Shown here: piece after piece, positions 45,312 through 55,114 of the stretch
How positions within the stretch are numbered: the first letter of the stretch is position 1
Layout of the letters: every line of letters begins with the position of its first letter
Assembly (NCBI RefSeq): GCF_026183695.1
Contig: NZ_JAPFRD010000013.1
Location: 1-64,000 of the forward strand
Direction: 5' to 3'
DNA length: 64,000 nt
DNA from: Alteromonas aquimaris
Lineage (GTDB): Bacteria; Pseudomonadota; Gammaproteobacteria; Enterobacterales; Alteromonadaceae
Position numbers and translations under genes: made by a program
The notes under the pieces: generated by a model
Seen by the model: the letters and a program-made list of their open reading frames with translations, nothing else
What the model was told of the DNA's origin: nothing
The model's database searches: none

Positions 45312-48300
45312 ATGTCTCCGCTCGCAATGGTAAAGCGTATCCTGGTGGTACTCACGTTATTTTGGTCACTGTCAGTGCACTCACAGACTACCATTCAGCT
45401 ATTTGATGCAACCTCCCAAACCAACCTTGCCAACAATTTTGCTTTCTATTTTGAAGGTAGCGAACAGCTGACCATTAGCGAAGCCCTCGATCGGCGTCAG
45501 AGTTTCCAGTGGCATACCGAGAAAAGTCCCAATTTTGGTTTTCACACCAATGGTTTGTGGCTGGTTAGTCGCTTCTCCAATGTAAGTAATGATACCCGCT
45601 GGGTCTTCACGGTGAACTTCAGTCAATTAGATAAAGTTGATTTTTATCTGGTCGTCAATGGTGAAGTAGTGCAACAGAGCTTCCAAGGTAAGCTCCAAAA
45701 CGCTCAGCAATTTCGCATACCCACGTTACGTACCTCGTTACCTGACGCTACACCCACCGAATTGTACATACGTGTTGAAAGCCATTCATCCAGTCTGATT
45801 GTTCCGTTGGTAGTGACGCCGGAACCTATCCACAGCGTTAATATGCAAGTAGACAGTATATTGTGGGGGTTATTTTATGGTGGGTTGGTCATTCTCGCCA
45901 TCTACAATATTGTGCTGTATTTTGGCACCCGTGAACCTGCTTTGCTGGCTTACGTCGGGTATATCGCGGCCGTGTTGATCTGGCAATTTATCTGGGGCGG
46001 TCATATTCAGCTGATTGCCAGCGATGGCATTCCCCCGTGGGTGGTTTCTCACACTGAACTGATATTTATCATTATGGGGGTCAGCTCCGGCATCTTCGCT
46101 GTATTCTTTTTAGAAACACGAAAGAATGCTCCAACGGCCCATTTTGCCGTGATGGCGCTGATTATAGTACAAGCCTTGTTAGGGGTTGTATGTGTGAGTG
46201 ATATGCTCCCCCACATATGGAAAAACAATCTGGTTTATGGTGTGAGTATTGTCGCGATACTCAGTTATATTTATGCTGGTTTTGAAGCGTTTATGAATCA
46301 TTTCAAACCAGCCCGTTACTTTATCTTCGCCTGGGGAATGCTGGCCTCCGGTGCCGTCATTGGTATGTTCAGTTTAATCGGCGTCCTACCGTCCAATACG
46401 TTTACTACTTACTGCTTCCAAGTGGGTGTTTTTCTGGAAGCGGGACTGTTTTCGATTGCTTTAATGGAAAAAAGCCGTAGCCAATTGGAAGCAGAAGTTG
46501 AGCAGGCGACGGATGATCTGCGCAACAATATGGAATTAATTGAAGAACAAAACGCCAGATTGGACATTGCCCGTAAGGACGCCATTAAAGCCAGTAATGT
46601 TAAATCACAATTTTTGGCCAATATGAGCCACGAAATCCGTACACCGCTCAATGCCATTTTAGGGTTTAGTCGTGAACTTAATCACTCACCTTTACCTACT
46701 GAGCAGCAGGAGCAGGCCAGAATAATCAGTACTGCGGCAGAAAATTTGCTGACCATTGTGAATGACGTACTGGATTTTTCCAAAATAGAAGCGGGTAAAT
46801 TAACGATTAACAATCAGCCCTTTTCGCCCAATCAACTGTTAGAGGAGATGGTCACTTTAATGGCCAAATCGGCCCATGCAAAACGCATTGAATTTGTTTT
46901 TGAGCTGGCACCTCTACCCGAAAAACTGATTGGTGATATGTTTCGCATCAAGCAAGTGCTCAATAACTTGTTAAGTAATGCCCTTAAATTTACCAATAGT
47001 GGCACTATCACGTTATCAGCGAAGGGACGTCCATTACCTCATGGAATACATGAAATTGAGATAAGCGTGGAAGATACCGGTATTGGCATCAGCCGGGAGG
47101 ATAAGAAAAAACTGTTTACCGCGTTTTCGCAAGTGGATGATTCACTTAATCGTAACTATCAGGGCACCGGGCTTGGTCTGGTTATTTGCCGGGAACTAGT
47201 GAGGCTGATGCGTGGCACCTTACATTTAAAAAGCATACCGGGACAAGGCAGTAAGTTTACGGTGACTCTGAGAATGAACCAGTTAAGCCAAAAGTTTTCA
47301 TTAACCCATTCTTCAGAATGGACCGGAAAACAGATTGTATTAATTGATCCTGTTCCTGAAACCCGCCATGCCAGTGCGTCTATTCTGCGATATCTCGGGG
47401 CCCATGTTACGTCCGTGGAATCAACCACATTCTTAAAGGGGCTGCCGGAGACGAATCCTGAATATTTGTTTGCCGTGGTTCCAATCACCAAATCCAGCAA
47501 ACGGGATAACTTTTTAAGTGAGGTGATTCAGTTTGCTGCGCAAAAACGCATCTTGTGGTATTCAGGACCGGAGCCGTTCAATCACTACCCTAGTCTGGCG
47601 CAATATTTTCACACCCAAATTCGCATGCCGTTGACCATTACCAAGTTAGAAAGCCTGTTGTATCAGAAGGCCTACCCCAATCACAACCACATGCAAAGTA
47701 AGCTAAACAGCTTACCCGCTGCGCGCATTTTGGCCGTAGATGACATGGACATGAACTTGAAACTCCTGCATACATGGTTAAACCCCTCCGCGGTAGAACT
47801 CACCACCACAATGAGCGGACAGGATGCGGTAAATCGATGTCAAACGCAGGAATTCGATATGATTTTAATGGATGTGCAGATGCCAGGAATGGATGGCTTG
47901 CAAGCCACTCAGCAAATTCGAAAATCTGCATTAAATTTGGGCACCCCTATCATTGCGGTCACCGCCCACGCGTTTAAGGAAGAGCAAGAGCGGTTATTGG
48001 CGTCGGGCATGGATGATTACTTACCAAAACCCATTGAAATTGGAAATTTAGTTGACCTTATCCAGCGCTGGTGTCGCAATATTGAATCTCGATCGCCTGC
48101 GCTACCTTCCATTGATTGGCCTCTGGCACTAAAGCGGTCGAATCATAATCCTGCTGTGTCGATGGAGTTGTTGGACGACTTCGTCAAGATGCTGCCAGAA
48201 AGTATCAGAATTATAAGTGATACGTGGACGAACAACGATTTTATTGAACTGACAACCGAAGTTCATCGGTTACATGGTGCATGTTGCTATACCGGTGTCC

Positions 48301-48464
48301 CTAAACTGCAAGACTTGACCAAGCAAATTGAAAGTGCGTTGAAGTTGCAACAATATACCGTGGTAGAAAAGTTAATGCCCGAATTGTTAGTGGAATCCAG
48401 GCAAGTACGAACAGAAGGTCAGCAACACCTTGCGAAGATGCAAAAAGAAAAGCTGGCTTACTAA
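45312..48464 (+). CDS. 7TM-DISM hybrid histidine kinase with receiver and Hpt domains
   Basis: 1050 residues from the ATG at 45312; a GTG at 45279 would add 11. A signal peptide (VVLTLFWSLSVHS) is followed by a periplasmic 7TMR-DISMED2 sensor (about 30-170), seven TM helices (about 175-375), a short coiled coil, HisKA with H440 in FLANMSHEIRTPLNA, HATPase (NALKFTN, DTGIGI, GTGLGL), a degenerate receiver-like linker (about 680-790), a receiver with D854 in MDVQMPGMDG, and an Hpt domain with HRLHGACCYTGVP near 985. The Hpt resembles that of BarA. DISM sensors are thought to bind carbohydrate-like ligands. No cognate response regulator gene is adjacent. Confidence 0.9.
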   Translation: MSPLAMVKRILVVLTLFWSLSVHSQTTIQLFDATSQTNLANNFAFYFEGSEQLTISEALDRRQSFQWHTEKSPNFGFHTNGLWLVSRFSNVSNDTRWVFTVNFSQLDKVDFYLVVNGEVVQQSFQGKLQNAQQFRIPTLRTSLPDATPTELYIRVESHSSSLIVPLVVTPEPIHSVNMQVDSILWGLFYGGLVILAIYNIVLYFGTREPALLAYVGYIAAVLIWQFIWGGHIQLIASDGIPPWVVSHTELIFIIMGVSSGIFAVFFLETRKNAPTAHFAVMALIIVQALLGVVCVSDMLPHIWKNNLVYGVSIVAILSYIYAGFEAFMNHFKPARYFIFAWGMLASGAVIGMFSLIGVLPSNTFTTYCFQVGVFLEAGLFSIALMEKSRSQLEAEVEQATDDLRNNMELIEEQNARLDIARKDAIKASNVKSQFLANMSHEIRTPLNAILGFSRELNHSPLPTEQQEQARIISTAAENLLTIVNDVLDFSKIEAGKLTINNQPFSPNQLLEEMVTLMAKSAHAKRIEFVFELAPLPEKLIGDMFRIKQVLNNLLSNALKFTNSGTITLSAKGRPLPHGIHEIEISVEDTGIGISREDKKKLFTAFSQVDDSLNRNYQGTGLGLVICRELVRLMRGTLHLKSIPGQGSKFTVTLRMNQLSQKFSLTHSSEWTGKQIVLIDPVPETRHASASILRYLGAHVTSVESTTFLKGLPETNPEYLFAVVPITKSSKRDNFLSEVIQFAAQKRILWYSGPEPFNHYPSLAQYFHTQIRMPLTITKLESLLYQKAYPNHNHMQSKLNSLPAARILAVDDMDMNLKLLHTWLNPSAVELTTTMSGQDAVNRCQTQEFDMILMDVQMPGMDGLQATQQIRKSALNLGTPIIAVTAHAFKEEQERLLASGMDDYLPKPIEIGNLVDLIQRWCRNIESRSPALPSIDWPLALKRSNHNPAVSMELLDDFVKMLPESIRIISDTWTNNDFIELTTEVHRLHGACCYTGVPKLQDLTKQIESALKLQQYTVVEKLMPELLVESRQVRTEGQQHLAKMQKEKLAY

Positions 48465-48477
48465 CCCTTATGAGTAC

Positions 48478-49170
48478 TTAATCAAGGCGGGTGGCCCGCG
48501 CTTGCTGACATTGCTTTAAAAACGTCACAAATTCAGCCGCGGATCTGTCCAGATCAGCGGTAGAAATATAAACATCAAAACCTAGCCGCGCGCGTAGCTG
48601 TGACATGCGGTTAGCTAACATTGCCTTAACCCCGGTTAACTGTTCCCCGTTGGCTAACATAACTGGCTTATCATCAAACATTTCGTTGCCGTAACACATT
48701 CCGGTCTGGCAATTATCATCATCTTGTTGCATTAACAGCGGGCGTTGCTCCATTAAGATATGGGTGGCGAGTCGGGGTGAAATATCCCGTAAGAAGGGTG
48801 CATAATCTTTTAATTTAAAGCCAACAGCTTCGAGCTCCTGGTGTTCAATTCCGCGCCGTATACGCGGGCAATCTACCCGCTGAACATTGTCCCAGTTTAA
48901 TTGCCATTTTCCTAATCGGTGAAAATATCGCACTTCGGCACGGGTGATCGCCAGGCTAAATTCTGGTTCGCGTAACTTGAACCAACCAATCAACAACGTA
49001 ACAATTGCGGCGCTGGTTAAAAAAATCCCCGCAAGAAATAGCGCATCAGGCATAAATGAAAGCCACAACACAGACAAACCCAGTCCGCCACCGCCCAGCA
49101 AAATGGTTACCAAGCCATTGCGTTTTGAATTGGCTTTAATATTAATCACGTCTTGCTCATTTAAAGACAT
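48478..49170 (-). CDS. DUF2982 family membrane protein
   Basis: 230 residues. Two TM helices lie near 20-62, and a soluble C-terminal half carries WDNVQRVDCPRIRRGIEHQELEAVGFKLKDYAPFL and GFDVYISTADLDRSAAEF. DUF2982 is confined mostly to Alteromonadales and Vibrionales and has no known function. Its gene converges on the histidine kinase with only 13 bases between and no visible terminator. Confidence 0.82.
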   Translation of the reverse strand: MSLNEQDVINIKANSKRNGLVTILLGGGGLGLSVLWLSFMPDALFLAGIFLTSAAIVTLLIGWFKLREPEFSLAITRAEVRYFHRLGKWQLNWDNVQRVDCPRIRRGIEHQELEAVGFKLKDYAPFLRDISPRLATHILMEQRPLLMQQDDDNCQTGMCYGNEMFDDKPVMLANGEQLTGVKAMLANRMSQLRARLGFDVYISTADLDRSAAEFVTFLKQCQQARATRLD

Positions 49171-49313
49171 AAAAATACACCACCATCATGATAATTGCCC
49201 AAATGACATATAACCGGATGCGTTTACAAGCTTTACAGTCTGTTCGCCACCATTGTGAAGAGCCTGGTTTCACAGGATTCTCTACGTTACTTTACCTTAC
49301 TATAAATGATCGC

Positions 49314-52300
49314 CTAAGCAGGTTCAGGATGCAAAGATTTCTGTGAACGGCGATTGATAACCCCTAACACTGTGGGTGTAAACACTAAGGAGAGAATGAC
49401 AGAAAATCCCACGCCGCCCGCCAGTACAACGGCCAACGGTGGCCAAAAGGTGCCATTACTGAATAACAATAACGGGATTAATCCTCCTACCGTAGTAAAA
49501 GTAGTAGACAAAATATGGCGACTGCACCCCATCGTTTCCTGCACAATGGCGCGAGTATCGCCTGCGCGCGCCCTGGCGTTACTGTTTATCGCCGCAATCA
49601 CCACGATTGAACCATTGATAGCCACCCCGATAAGACCTGCACTCCCTAATAAAGGATTAAAGCCTAAGGGTAATCCTGACAGCCATAAACTGAGCATACC
49701 CAACCCCACTGACAGTACTGCCACCACGCCGATTAACATCGCTTTACGCACGCTGTTGAAACTTAGTATTAAGGTTGTCAACATCAGTACCAGCAACACC
49801 GGGGCATACGTCCCAAGCTGTCCCATCGCTTGTTGTTGCTCATCAGCATCCCCGGCCATTTGTATGCGATAGCCGGGTGGCAAGGTAACATGCTTATCTA
49901 TCATGGCTTTAAGTTGATTACTCACATCAATAGCTGGCACGTCAGGCAGTAAAAATGCTTGAATTTTATTGATTCGCTCCCCTTGTTTGCGGGTAATACC
50001 ATTTAATGAAGGTAATAACGAAACGTCACTCAATGAAGCCAGGGTCAACCAGGCGGTGTTATCCAGTGCGTTAGCAAGCGGCAGCCCCATAACCTTACTA
50101 ATCGAATTTGTTTCGAGTGATTCAATTTTGACTCTGATTGGGATTTCTTCGGTGCCTTCAAGCACGCTGCCACCTGTCACGCCCGTCAATTGATGCTGCA
50201 GTTGTACTGCGATATCGCTTAACCCCAGACCAGCACTCGAGGTGACAGATTCCGACGTTTGCAGCGTTAACTCTGGCTCACCGTAGCCAATGGAGGCGAT
50301 AGATTGGGTTATACCGTCAACCCGACTCATTAATAACCGCACCTCTTTGCCCAGTTCGTCCAGTTTCGCGATGTCCTGTCCGATGATATCTACTTCAATT
50401 GGCGCAGCAATGGGGGGTCCTTGACCGAAGGCTCGCACAATGATTTGTAAATCTGCAAAGTGCTGTTCAAGTTCATATTGCAGCTGACTGATCAGGCGAC
50501 TTGCCTGCTCAGCAGAGCCTGTGGTAACCACTGCGTTGGCAAAGTGCGGCGTGTTATCTCGGGTCATTACCTGATTGTAATATACTGAAGGGGCTGACCC
50601 GCCTACCAACCAGGTTACCTGGTTAATATCAGATTTTCGCTGAAGAACGCTGTCAATCGCCATTGCTCGCGCGGCGGTTTGTTCTATTGAAGTCCCCTCA
50701 GGCGTCCACATGTATACTTCAAACTGGTTCCGATCTGCGCTGGGGAAAAACACATTATCTAAGCGTTTGGTCAATGCAAATCCACTTAAACATAGCACCA
50801 CGATTACACTTATAACCGGGAGTGGATGTTTGATCCAGCTGCCTAGATAACGATTAAACGTAGCCGACATAACAGGCGCATCCCACCCTGTTAGCCACCA
50901 ATGACTTTGGGTTGCATGTCGTGGAAGATATCTAGCCGCTAGTGCCGCAATGAGGGTCAGTGAGATGAATAATGAACCAATTAATGCCATCACCACGCTT
51001 ATGGCGATAGAACTAATGAAATCACCGATATTCCCGCTCAGTAAAAATATTGGCATGAAGCCAAGAATAGTCGTCAAAGTAGAGGCTAACAGTGGCGTGA
51101 ACAGATGACTGACACTTTTTGTCATCGCTTGCAGCCTGGTCAGTGAAGTATCGCGCAAATTAATGCGTATCTCGTCAGTGATCACAATCGCATTGTCAAT
51201 TAACAGACCAATAGCGATGATCATGCCAAATATAGACATTTGATGGATTTGCACATTAAACAGGCTTAACGCAAACAGGGTAAATGCCGCCGTCAGTGGC
51301 AGCGCCAGGCTGACTATCCAAGCCGCGCGATACCCCATGAACAAAAAGATCACCAGCACCACTACGATGCAGCCTAATAAAAGGTTGCCCGTCAAATTAA
51401 CCAGGCGTACGGAGGTGTATTGATTCTGCTCGAACGCCACCTCGGCGGAGAAACTTCCTGCAAAGTCATGGTTGAACCCGTCGACCGCCTTTAGTGCCTG
51501 TTCGGTCCAAACGCCGGAGCGCAGAGTCGTCTGCATTCGCGCCGCCACGAACACCGTCCGTTTTCCTTTGAAAAACGCCATGTCACTTATCGGGGTCTTA
51601 AAGCCCCGACTGATGCTGGCAATATCGGCCAGCCTTAAATAACGACCGTCGCGATTATGTAAAACAATATCTTTTACCACATCCAAATTGGCAAGCGGTT
51701 GCGCCACTTTCAACCGATAAATGCTTTCTTCGGTTTGCACAATACCAGCGGGTAATTTTGAGTCAGCTCGCTGAATTTGCTGGCTGATTTGTGCCAAGGT
51801 AAGCCCTGTAGGCGCTAATTTTAGCGGATCCACATCCACCACAATTTCTTCTTCAGCCGCCCCATACACCCGTACAATTTCAGTGCCGTTGACATTGCGC
51901 AGCCGGTCTGCCATTTCATTGGCTAACCGCGCCGTCATCGCCAGTGAAGAGGATTGGTGCGCTGCTTCCACAGCTAGCAACAGGGTAAACGCAGTGGCGC
52001 CGCGCTTTTCATCAAATATGGGTTTGCCAGCACCGGGTGGAAAGCGAGTTGACGCGGTATGTAAACTATCGCGAATTTCGCTAAAAATTTGTTCGTTATT
52101 GGTATTGTTCACCCAGTCCTGAAGTTCTACCTTGATAATTGAGATGCCTGCCCGAGAAGTAGATTCTATTTCTTTAATTTCGTAAATTTCGCGCAGCTTA
52201 TCTTCGAGAACATCGCTGATTAACGCCTCTACCTGTTCAGCAGATGCCCCAGGGTAAGGCGTTATCACCAGCGTATTTCGGGTGTCAATACGCGGGTCTT

Positions 52301-52421
52301 CCAGTCGGGGCATGTTAGTCAGCGCAGAGATACCGGCAACCAGCAGAATGACCAGACTTAAGACGAGTAGGTGAGGGCGTTGATAAAATAGACTGTACCA
52401 GGGCTGGGGAGGATGATTCAC
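49314..52421 (-). CDS. RND efflux pump inner-membrane transporter
   Basis: 1035 residues, the AcrB/HAE size. Twelve TM helices are arranged 1+5 / 1+5 around two large periplasmic loops. The opening LVILLVAGISALTNMPRLEDPRIDTRNTLV and the TM4 motif GLLIDNAIVITDEI are characteristic. The TM4 pair is Asp-Asn instead of the Asp-Asp of AcrB. Proton-driven export of toxic compounds with a membrane fusion protein and a TolC-like channel is inferred from family; no outer-membrane channel gene is in the operon. It overlaps the fusion protein gene by 4 bases. Confidence 0.92.
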   Translation of the reverse strand: MNHPPQPWYSLFYQRPHLLVLSLVILLVAGISALTNMPRLEDPRIDTRNTLVITPYPGASAEQVEALISDVLEDKLREIYEIKEIESTSRAGISIIKVELQDWVNNTNNEQIFSEIRDSLHTASTRFPPGAGKPIFDEKRGATAFTLLLAVEAAHQSSSLAMTARLANEMADRLRNVNGTEIVRVYGAAEEEIVVDVDPLKLAPTGLTLAQISQQIQRADSKLPAGIVQTEESIYRLKVAQPLANLDVVKDIVLHNRDGRYLRLADIASISRGFKTPISDMAFFKGKRTVFVAARMQTTLRSGVWTEQALKAVDGFNHDFAGSFSAEVAFEQNQYTSVRLVNLTGNLLLGCIVVVLVIFLFMGYRAAWIVSLALPLTAAFTLFALSLFNVQIHQMSIFGMIIAIGLLIDNAIVITDEIRINLRDTSLTRLQAMTKSVSHLFTPLLASTLTTILGFMPIFLLSGNIGDFISSIAISVVMALIGSLFISLTLIAALAARYLPRHATQSHWWLTGWDAPVMSATFNRYLGSWIKHPLPVISVIVVLCLSGFALTKRLDNVFFPSADRNQFEVYMWTPEGTSIEQTAARAMAIDSVLQRKSDINQVTWLVGGSAPSVYYNQVMTRDNTPHFANAVVTTGSAEQASRLISQLQYELEQHFADLQIIVRAFGQGPPIAAPIEVDIIGQDIAKLDELGKEVRLLMSRVDGITQSIASIGYGEPELTLQTSESVTSSAGLGLSDIAVQLQHQLTGVTGGSVLEGTEEIPIRVKIESLETNSISKVMGLPLANALDNTAWLTLASLSDVSLLPSLNGITRKQGERINKIQAFLLPDVPAIDVSNQLKAMIDKHVTLPPGYRIQMAGDADEQQQAMGQLGTYAPVLLVLMLTTLILSFNSVRKAMLIGVVAVLSVGLGMLSLWLSGLPLGFNPLLGSAGLIGVAINGSIVVIAAINSNARARAGDTRAIVQETMGCSRHILSTTFTTVGGLIPLLLFSNGTFWPPLAVVLAGGVGFSVILSLVFTPTVLGVINRRSQKSLHPEPA

Positions 52422-53581
52422 TGGCTGGACCCTGCGTTCATAGACTCAACTAACTTCGTCTTTACCAATTGTCCAGGGACCAGACGCTGTCCTCCCTGTA
52501 CAACAAATTTGTCCCCTTCGTTTATCGCTCCGCGTATAAAAGCCATTTTGTTTGTCGCATAAACAATTTCTACCAAGCGGCTTTGCAAATGCGATGGTTC
52601 ATCTCCGACCACCACCAATAATGACCATAAACCGCGTACCCCTTGTGTCAGTGCACTCAGGGGGACCCAAGCTCCAGCTTGGTTCACCTTCGTCTGGAGG
52701 GATGCCGAAACCATATCTCCAATAAGGAGGTCGTCTGATCCATTCGGTACCGCTACCAGCGCGTCTACCGTGCGCGTTTGTCGATTACGGGTAGATTGAA
52801 TACTAAGTAGGTGACCATCGATACGGTAGTTGCCCGTATCAATATTTAATGTTTGCGCCTTCACCAGAGTGGTGGCTAATGCTTGCGGCATGGCCAAACG
52901 AGCCTGTAATTGACTGGGCGCCCCCAACTCCAAAATTGGTGTGCCGGGCTGGACGACAGTTCCTTCATCAACCAGCCTCGCTCCCACTACGCCTGCAAAG
53001 GGTGCAGTAAGTGTTGATTTATCGATTTCGATTTGCAGCGATGAAATAGCCGCCTCAATCTCTTTAACTTGCGCGGAGACCACGTTAAAGCGCGCCAGCG
53101 CCTCATCTACCTGCTGTTGAGACGAGCCGCCCTGATTGAGCACGGATCTCACGCGTTGCAAAGTCGATTCTGCCAGACTCACGTCTGCTGTGGCTCGTTG
53201 TAAACTCGCGTATAACTCTGCCTGCTGGCTGGTTAATTTGGATATATCCAGTTGCGCCAGCACCTGACCTGTTGCAACGGTATCGCCTTCGTCTACCGCA
53301 ATGGAGATGATTCTACCCGTTTGTTCAAAGCCCAGGCTCGAGGCACTGGCCGATTCGAGTAAACCAAATACGCGCTGCTCTCGCTGATAAGAGGAATGCA
53401 TCTGAATAGTCGACACATCAGCATGCGCATAACGCCTTTCCACCTTATGTTTGTCTGCACGGCTGGCACCGGCCGAGAACAGTAAAGTCATAAGTATTGC
53501 CGCGCTCAATGCTACGGTGAGCCATAATTGTAACTTGCCGGAATCTGAAGAAACGTCGGCTGCGCGTGAATGATTTGACAT
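52418..53581 (-). CDS. RND efflux periplasmic adaptor (membrane fusion protein)
   Basis: 387 residues. One N-terminal membrane anchor (about 17-38) is followed by a lipoyl half-domain (EQTGRIISIAVDEGDTVATGQVLAQLDISKL), an alpha-helical hairpin (about 110-175), and the other lipoyl half STLTAPFAGVVGARLVDEGTVVQPGTPILELG, then a beta-barrel. There is no lipobox. It joins the pump to an outer-membrane channel. It is first in the operon and divergent from the TetR gene. Confidence 0.92.
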   Translation of the reverse strand: MSNHSRAADVSSDSGKLQLWLTVALSAAILMTLLFSAGASRADKHKVERRYAHADVSTIQMHSSYQREQRVFGLLESASASSLGFEQTGRIISIAVDEGDTVATGQVLAQLDISKLTSQQAELYASLQRATADVSLAESTLQRVRSVLNQGGSSQQQVDEALARFNVVSAQVKEIEAAISSLQIEIDKSTLTAPFAGVVGARLVDEGTVVQPGTPILELGAPSQLQARLAMPQALATTLVKAQTLNIDTGNYRIDGHLLSIQSTRNRQTRTVDALVAVPNGSDDLLIGDMVSASLQTKVNQAGAWVPLSALTQGVRGLWSLLVVVGDEPSHLQSRLVEIVYATNKMAFIRGAINEGDKFVVQGGQRLVPGQLVKTKLVESMNAGSSQ

Positions 53582-53668
53582 AACTGTCCTTTCCTGGCGA
53601 TGAGGTTTTTATTACATACAAACGGTAGAGTGTGTTTACTCAACGTAGCTTAATGCTATATTATAAAT

Positions 53669-53683
53669 ACTAGACCGTCTAGT
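53669..53683. promoter_or_regulatory. perfect palindromic operator of the TetR/RND locus
   Basis: ACTAGACCGTCTAGT has perfect 7-base arms around a central C. It lies in the divergent gap 28 bases before the TetR start, just after TATATTATAAA, a candidate -10 region (with TTTACT at 53635 as -35). The position predicts autorepression by the adjacent TetR protein and control of the pump. Confidence 0.75.
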
Positions 53684-53710
53684 TTGATAATTATATTTAA
53701 GGAAAATGTT

Positions 53711-54361
53711 GTGGCTAAATCGGTAACGAAAAGTGTTGGCCGCCCTAAGAGTGAAGAGAAGCGGCAACTTATCCTGGATGCTGCGGTCGATTTATTTTTA
53801 AACCAGGGGGTCAGCGCGACCTCCATGGATGCCATTGCCAAAGCCTCAGGGGTATCGAAACAAACAGTATATTCGCACTTTGCCAGCAAAGATGACCTGT
53901 ATACCGCTGCGATTGAGTCAAAGTGTCAGCAGTATTGGCTGGCCCCGCGCGATTTAGATTGCTGCACGGGAGAGTCAGAAGGGCTAAGACATACGCTTGA
54001 ACTGGTAGGCGTCCAGCTGCTTAAACTTTTGAGCGATCAGCAGGTCATCTCGATGTTTCGCATCGTTATCAGTGAAGCTAAAAATGCGCCAGAGGTAGCG
54101 CGATTGTTCTACCAAGCTGGTCCGCGTAAAAGTGTTGAAGATATTGCGTTACTTTTTCACAATGCTAGTAAAGGCTCACTCACACGCGAAGACTCAATTT
54201 CCCTAGCCGTGCAATTTCTAAATTTACTAAAGGGTGACTTTCACCTTCGCAGCCTGTTTGGCTTGGATGAAACCCTTACTGATTCACAGATTAAGAAAAA
54301 AGTGGCTGTGTCAGTTAACAGTATCCTGGTGTTGTATGAACTCGCTCTGCCGCTTGCGTAG
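53711..54361 (+). CDS. TetR-family repressor of the RND pump
   Basis: 216 residues from a GTG at 53711 with AAGGA 7 bases upstream; a TTG at 53684 would lie inside the operator. The HTH is ILDAAVDLFLNQGVSATSMDAIAKASGVSKQTVYSHFASKDDLY (about 24-66, given here only in outline of its key residues), and the C-terminal domain ends LYELALPLA. Ligand-binding residues cannot be predicted. Divergent arrangement with the RND operon and the palindrome between them indicates local control. Confidence 0.9.
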   Translation: MAKSVTKSVGRPKSEEKRQLILDAAVDLFLNQGVSATSMDAIAKASGVSKQTVYSHFASKDDLYTAAIESKCQQYWLAPRDLDCCTGESEGLRHTLELVGVQLLKLLSDQQVISMFRIVISEAKNAPEVARLFYQAGPRKSVEDIALLFHNASKGSLTREDSISLAVQFLNLLKGDFHLRSLFGLDETLTDSQIKKKVAVSVNSILVLYELALPLA

Positions 54362-54436
54362 TTGTCATTTGAATTTATTGCATTAACGCCAAGCGAAATA
54401 GTTTTCGCAGTAGACTTTCACTGCAGCCCAGCTGGG

Positions 54437-55114
54437 TCACATTCGCAGCGCTGCTTTAATCCTTTTTGCTGCTTCGGCGGACTCCTTCCAAACTTGTTTT
54501 TGTTCTTTGCAGAATGGATGACGGGCTAACTCACAGAATAATTTCGGCATGTCTTGTAAGGGTAAAACGAAAACGGGGTGATCGTTCAATAGTGCATTCA
54601 GCGGCAAATGAGGATCATACGCATCATCGGGCGACTGTGCGATGGTGATCCCCCCGTGAAAAGTCGTTGCTTTTAACCCTTCTACTCCGTCATCAAGCTT
54701 ACCAGTTAACAGTACCGAAATCGCCCGATCCTGATATTCCCTTGCCGCCGCTTTAAATAGAAAATTAATGGACGGCCGCCACTCCTGATCATCAGGATAA
54801 GCAGAAAAAGTAATACGATTGTCATTGATGCCTATATGCATGTCGTCTCGTGGCATATAGATAACGCCAGATTTGACCACATCCCCCTCATTGGGGACGA
54901 CTACCGGTAATACTGATTTAGATTGAATAATCTTAAGGAACAGTCCTTTTTTGGTTTTACTCTGCCTGCGCCGATGAAGGAGAAAAAATACAGGGGCAGG
55001 GAAATCATCAGGTAAAGCGCTTGCTAAATAACTTAGCGCTTTTACCCCACCCGCTGAAGCTCCAACCAAAAACACTGGTTTATCGGCTGGATACCTTGCT
55101 TCGAGGTTAGCCAT
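54437..55114 (-). CDS. solo CheB-type methylesterase
   Basis: 225 residues. A CheB catalytic domain without a receiver. The triad is S20 in VGASAGG, H47 in FLLHRRR and D142 in LTGKLDDGVEG, matching CheB Ser-His-Asp. The C-terminal 40 residues are charged and helical. It overlaps the end of the CheB-CheR-kinase fusion by 8 bases, so it is its operon partner. Substrates would be methylated glutamates on a chemoreceptor or another protein; none is encoded nearby. Confidence 0.88.
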   Translation of the reverse strand: MANLEARYPADKPVFLVGASAGGVKALSYLASALPDDFPAPVFFLLHRRRQSKTKKGLFLKIIQSKSVLPVVVPNEGDVVKSGVIYMPRDDMHIGINDNRITFSAYPDDQEWRPSINFLFKAAAREYQDRAISVLLTGKLDDGVEGLKATTFHGGITIAQSPDDAYDPHLPLNALLNDHPVFVLPLQDMPKLFCELARHPFCKEQKQVWKESAEAAKRIKAALRM

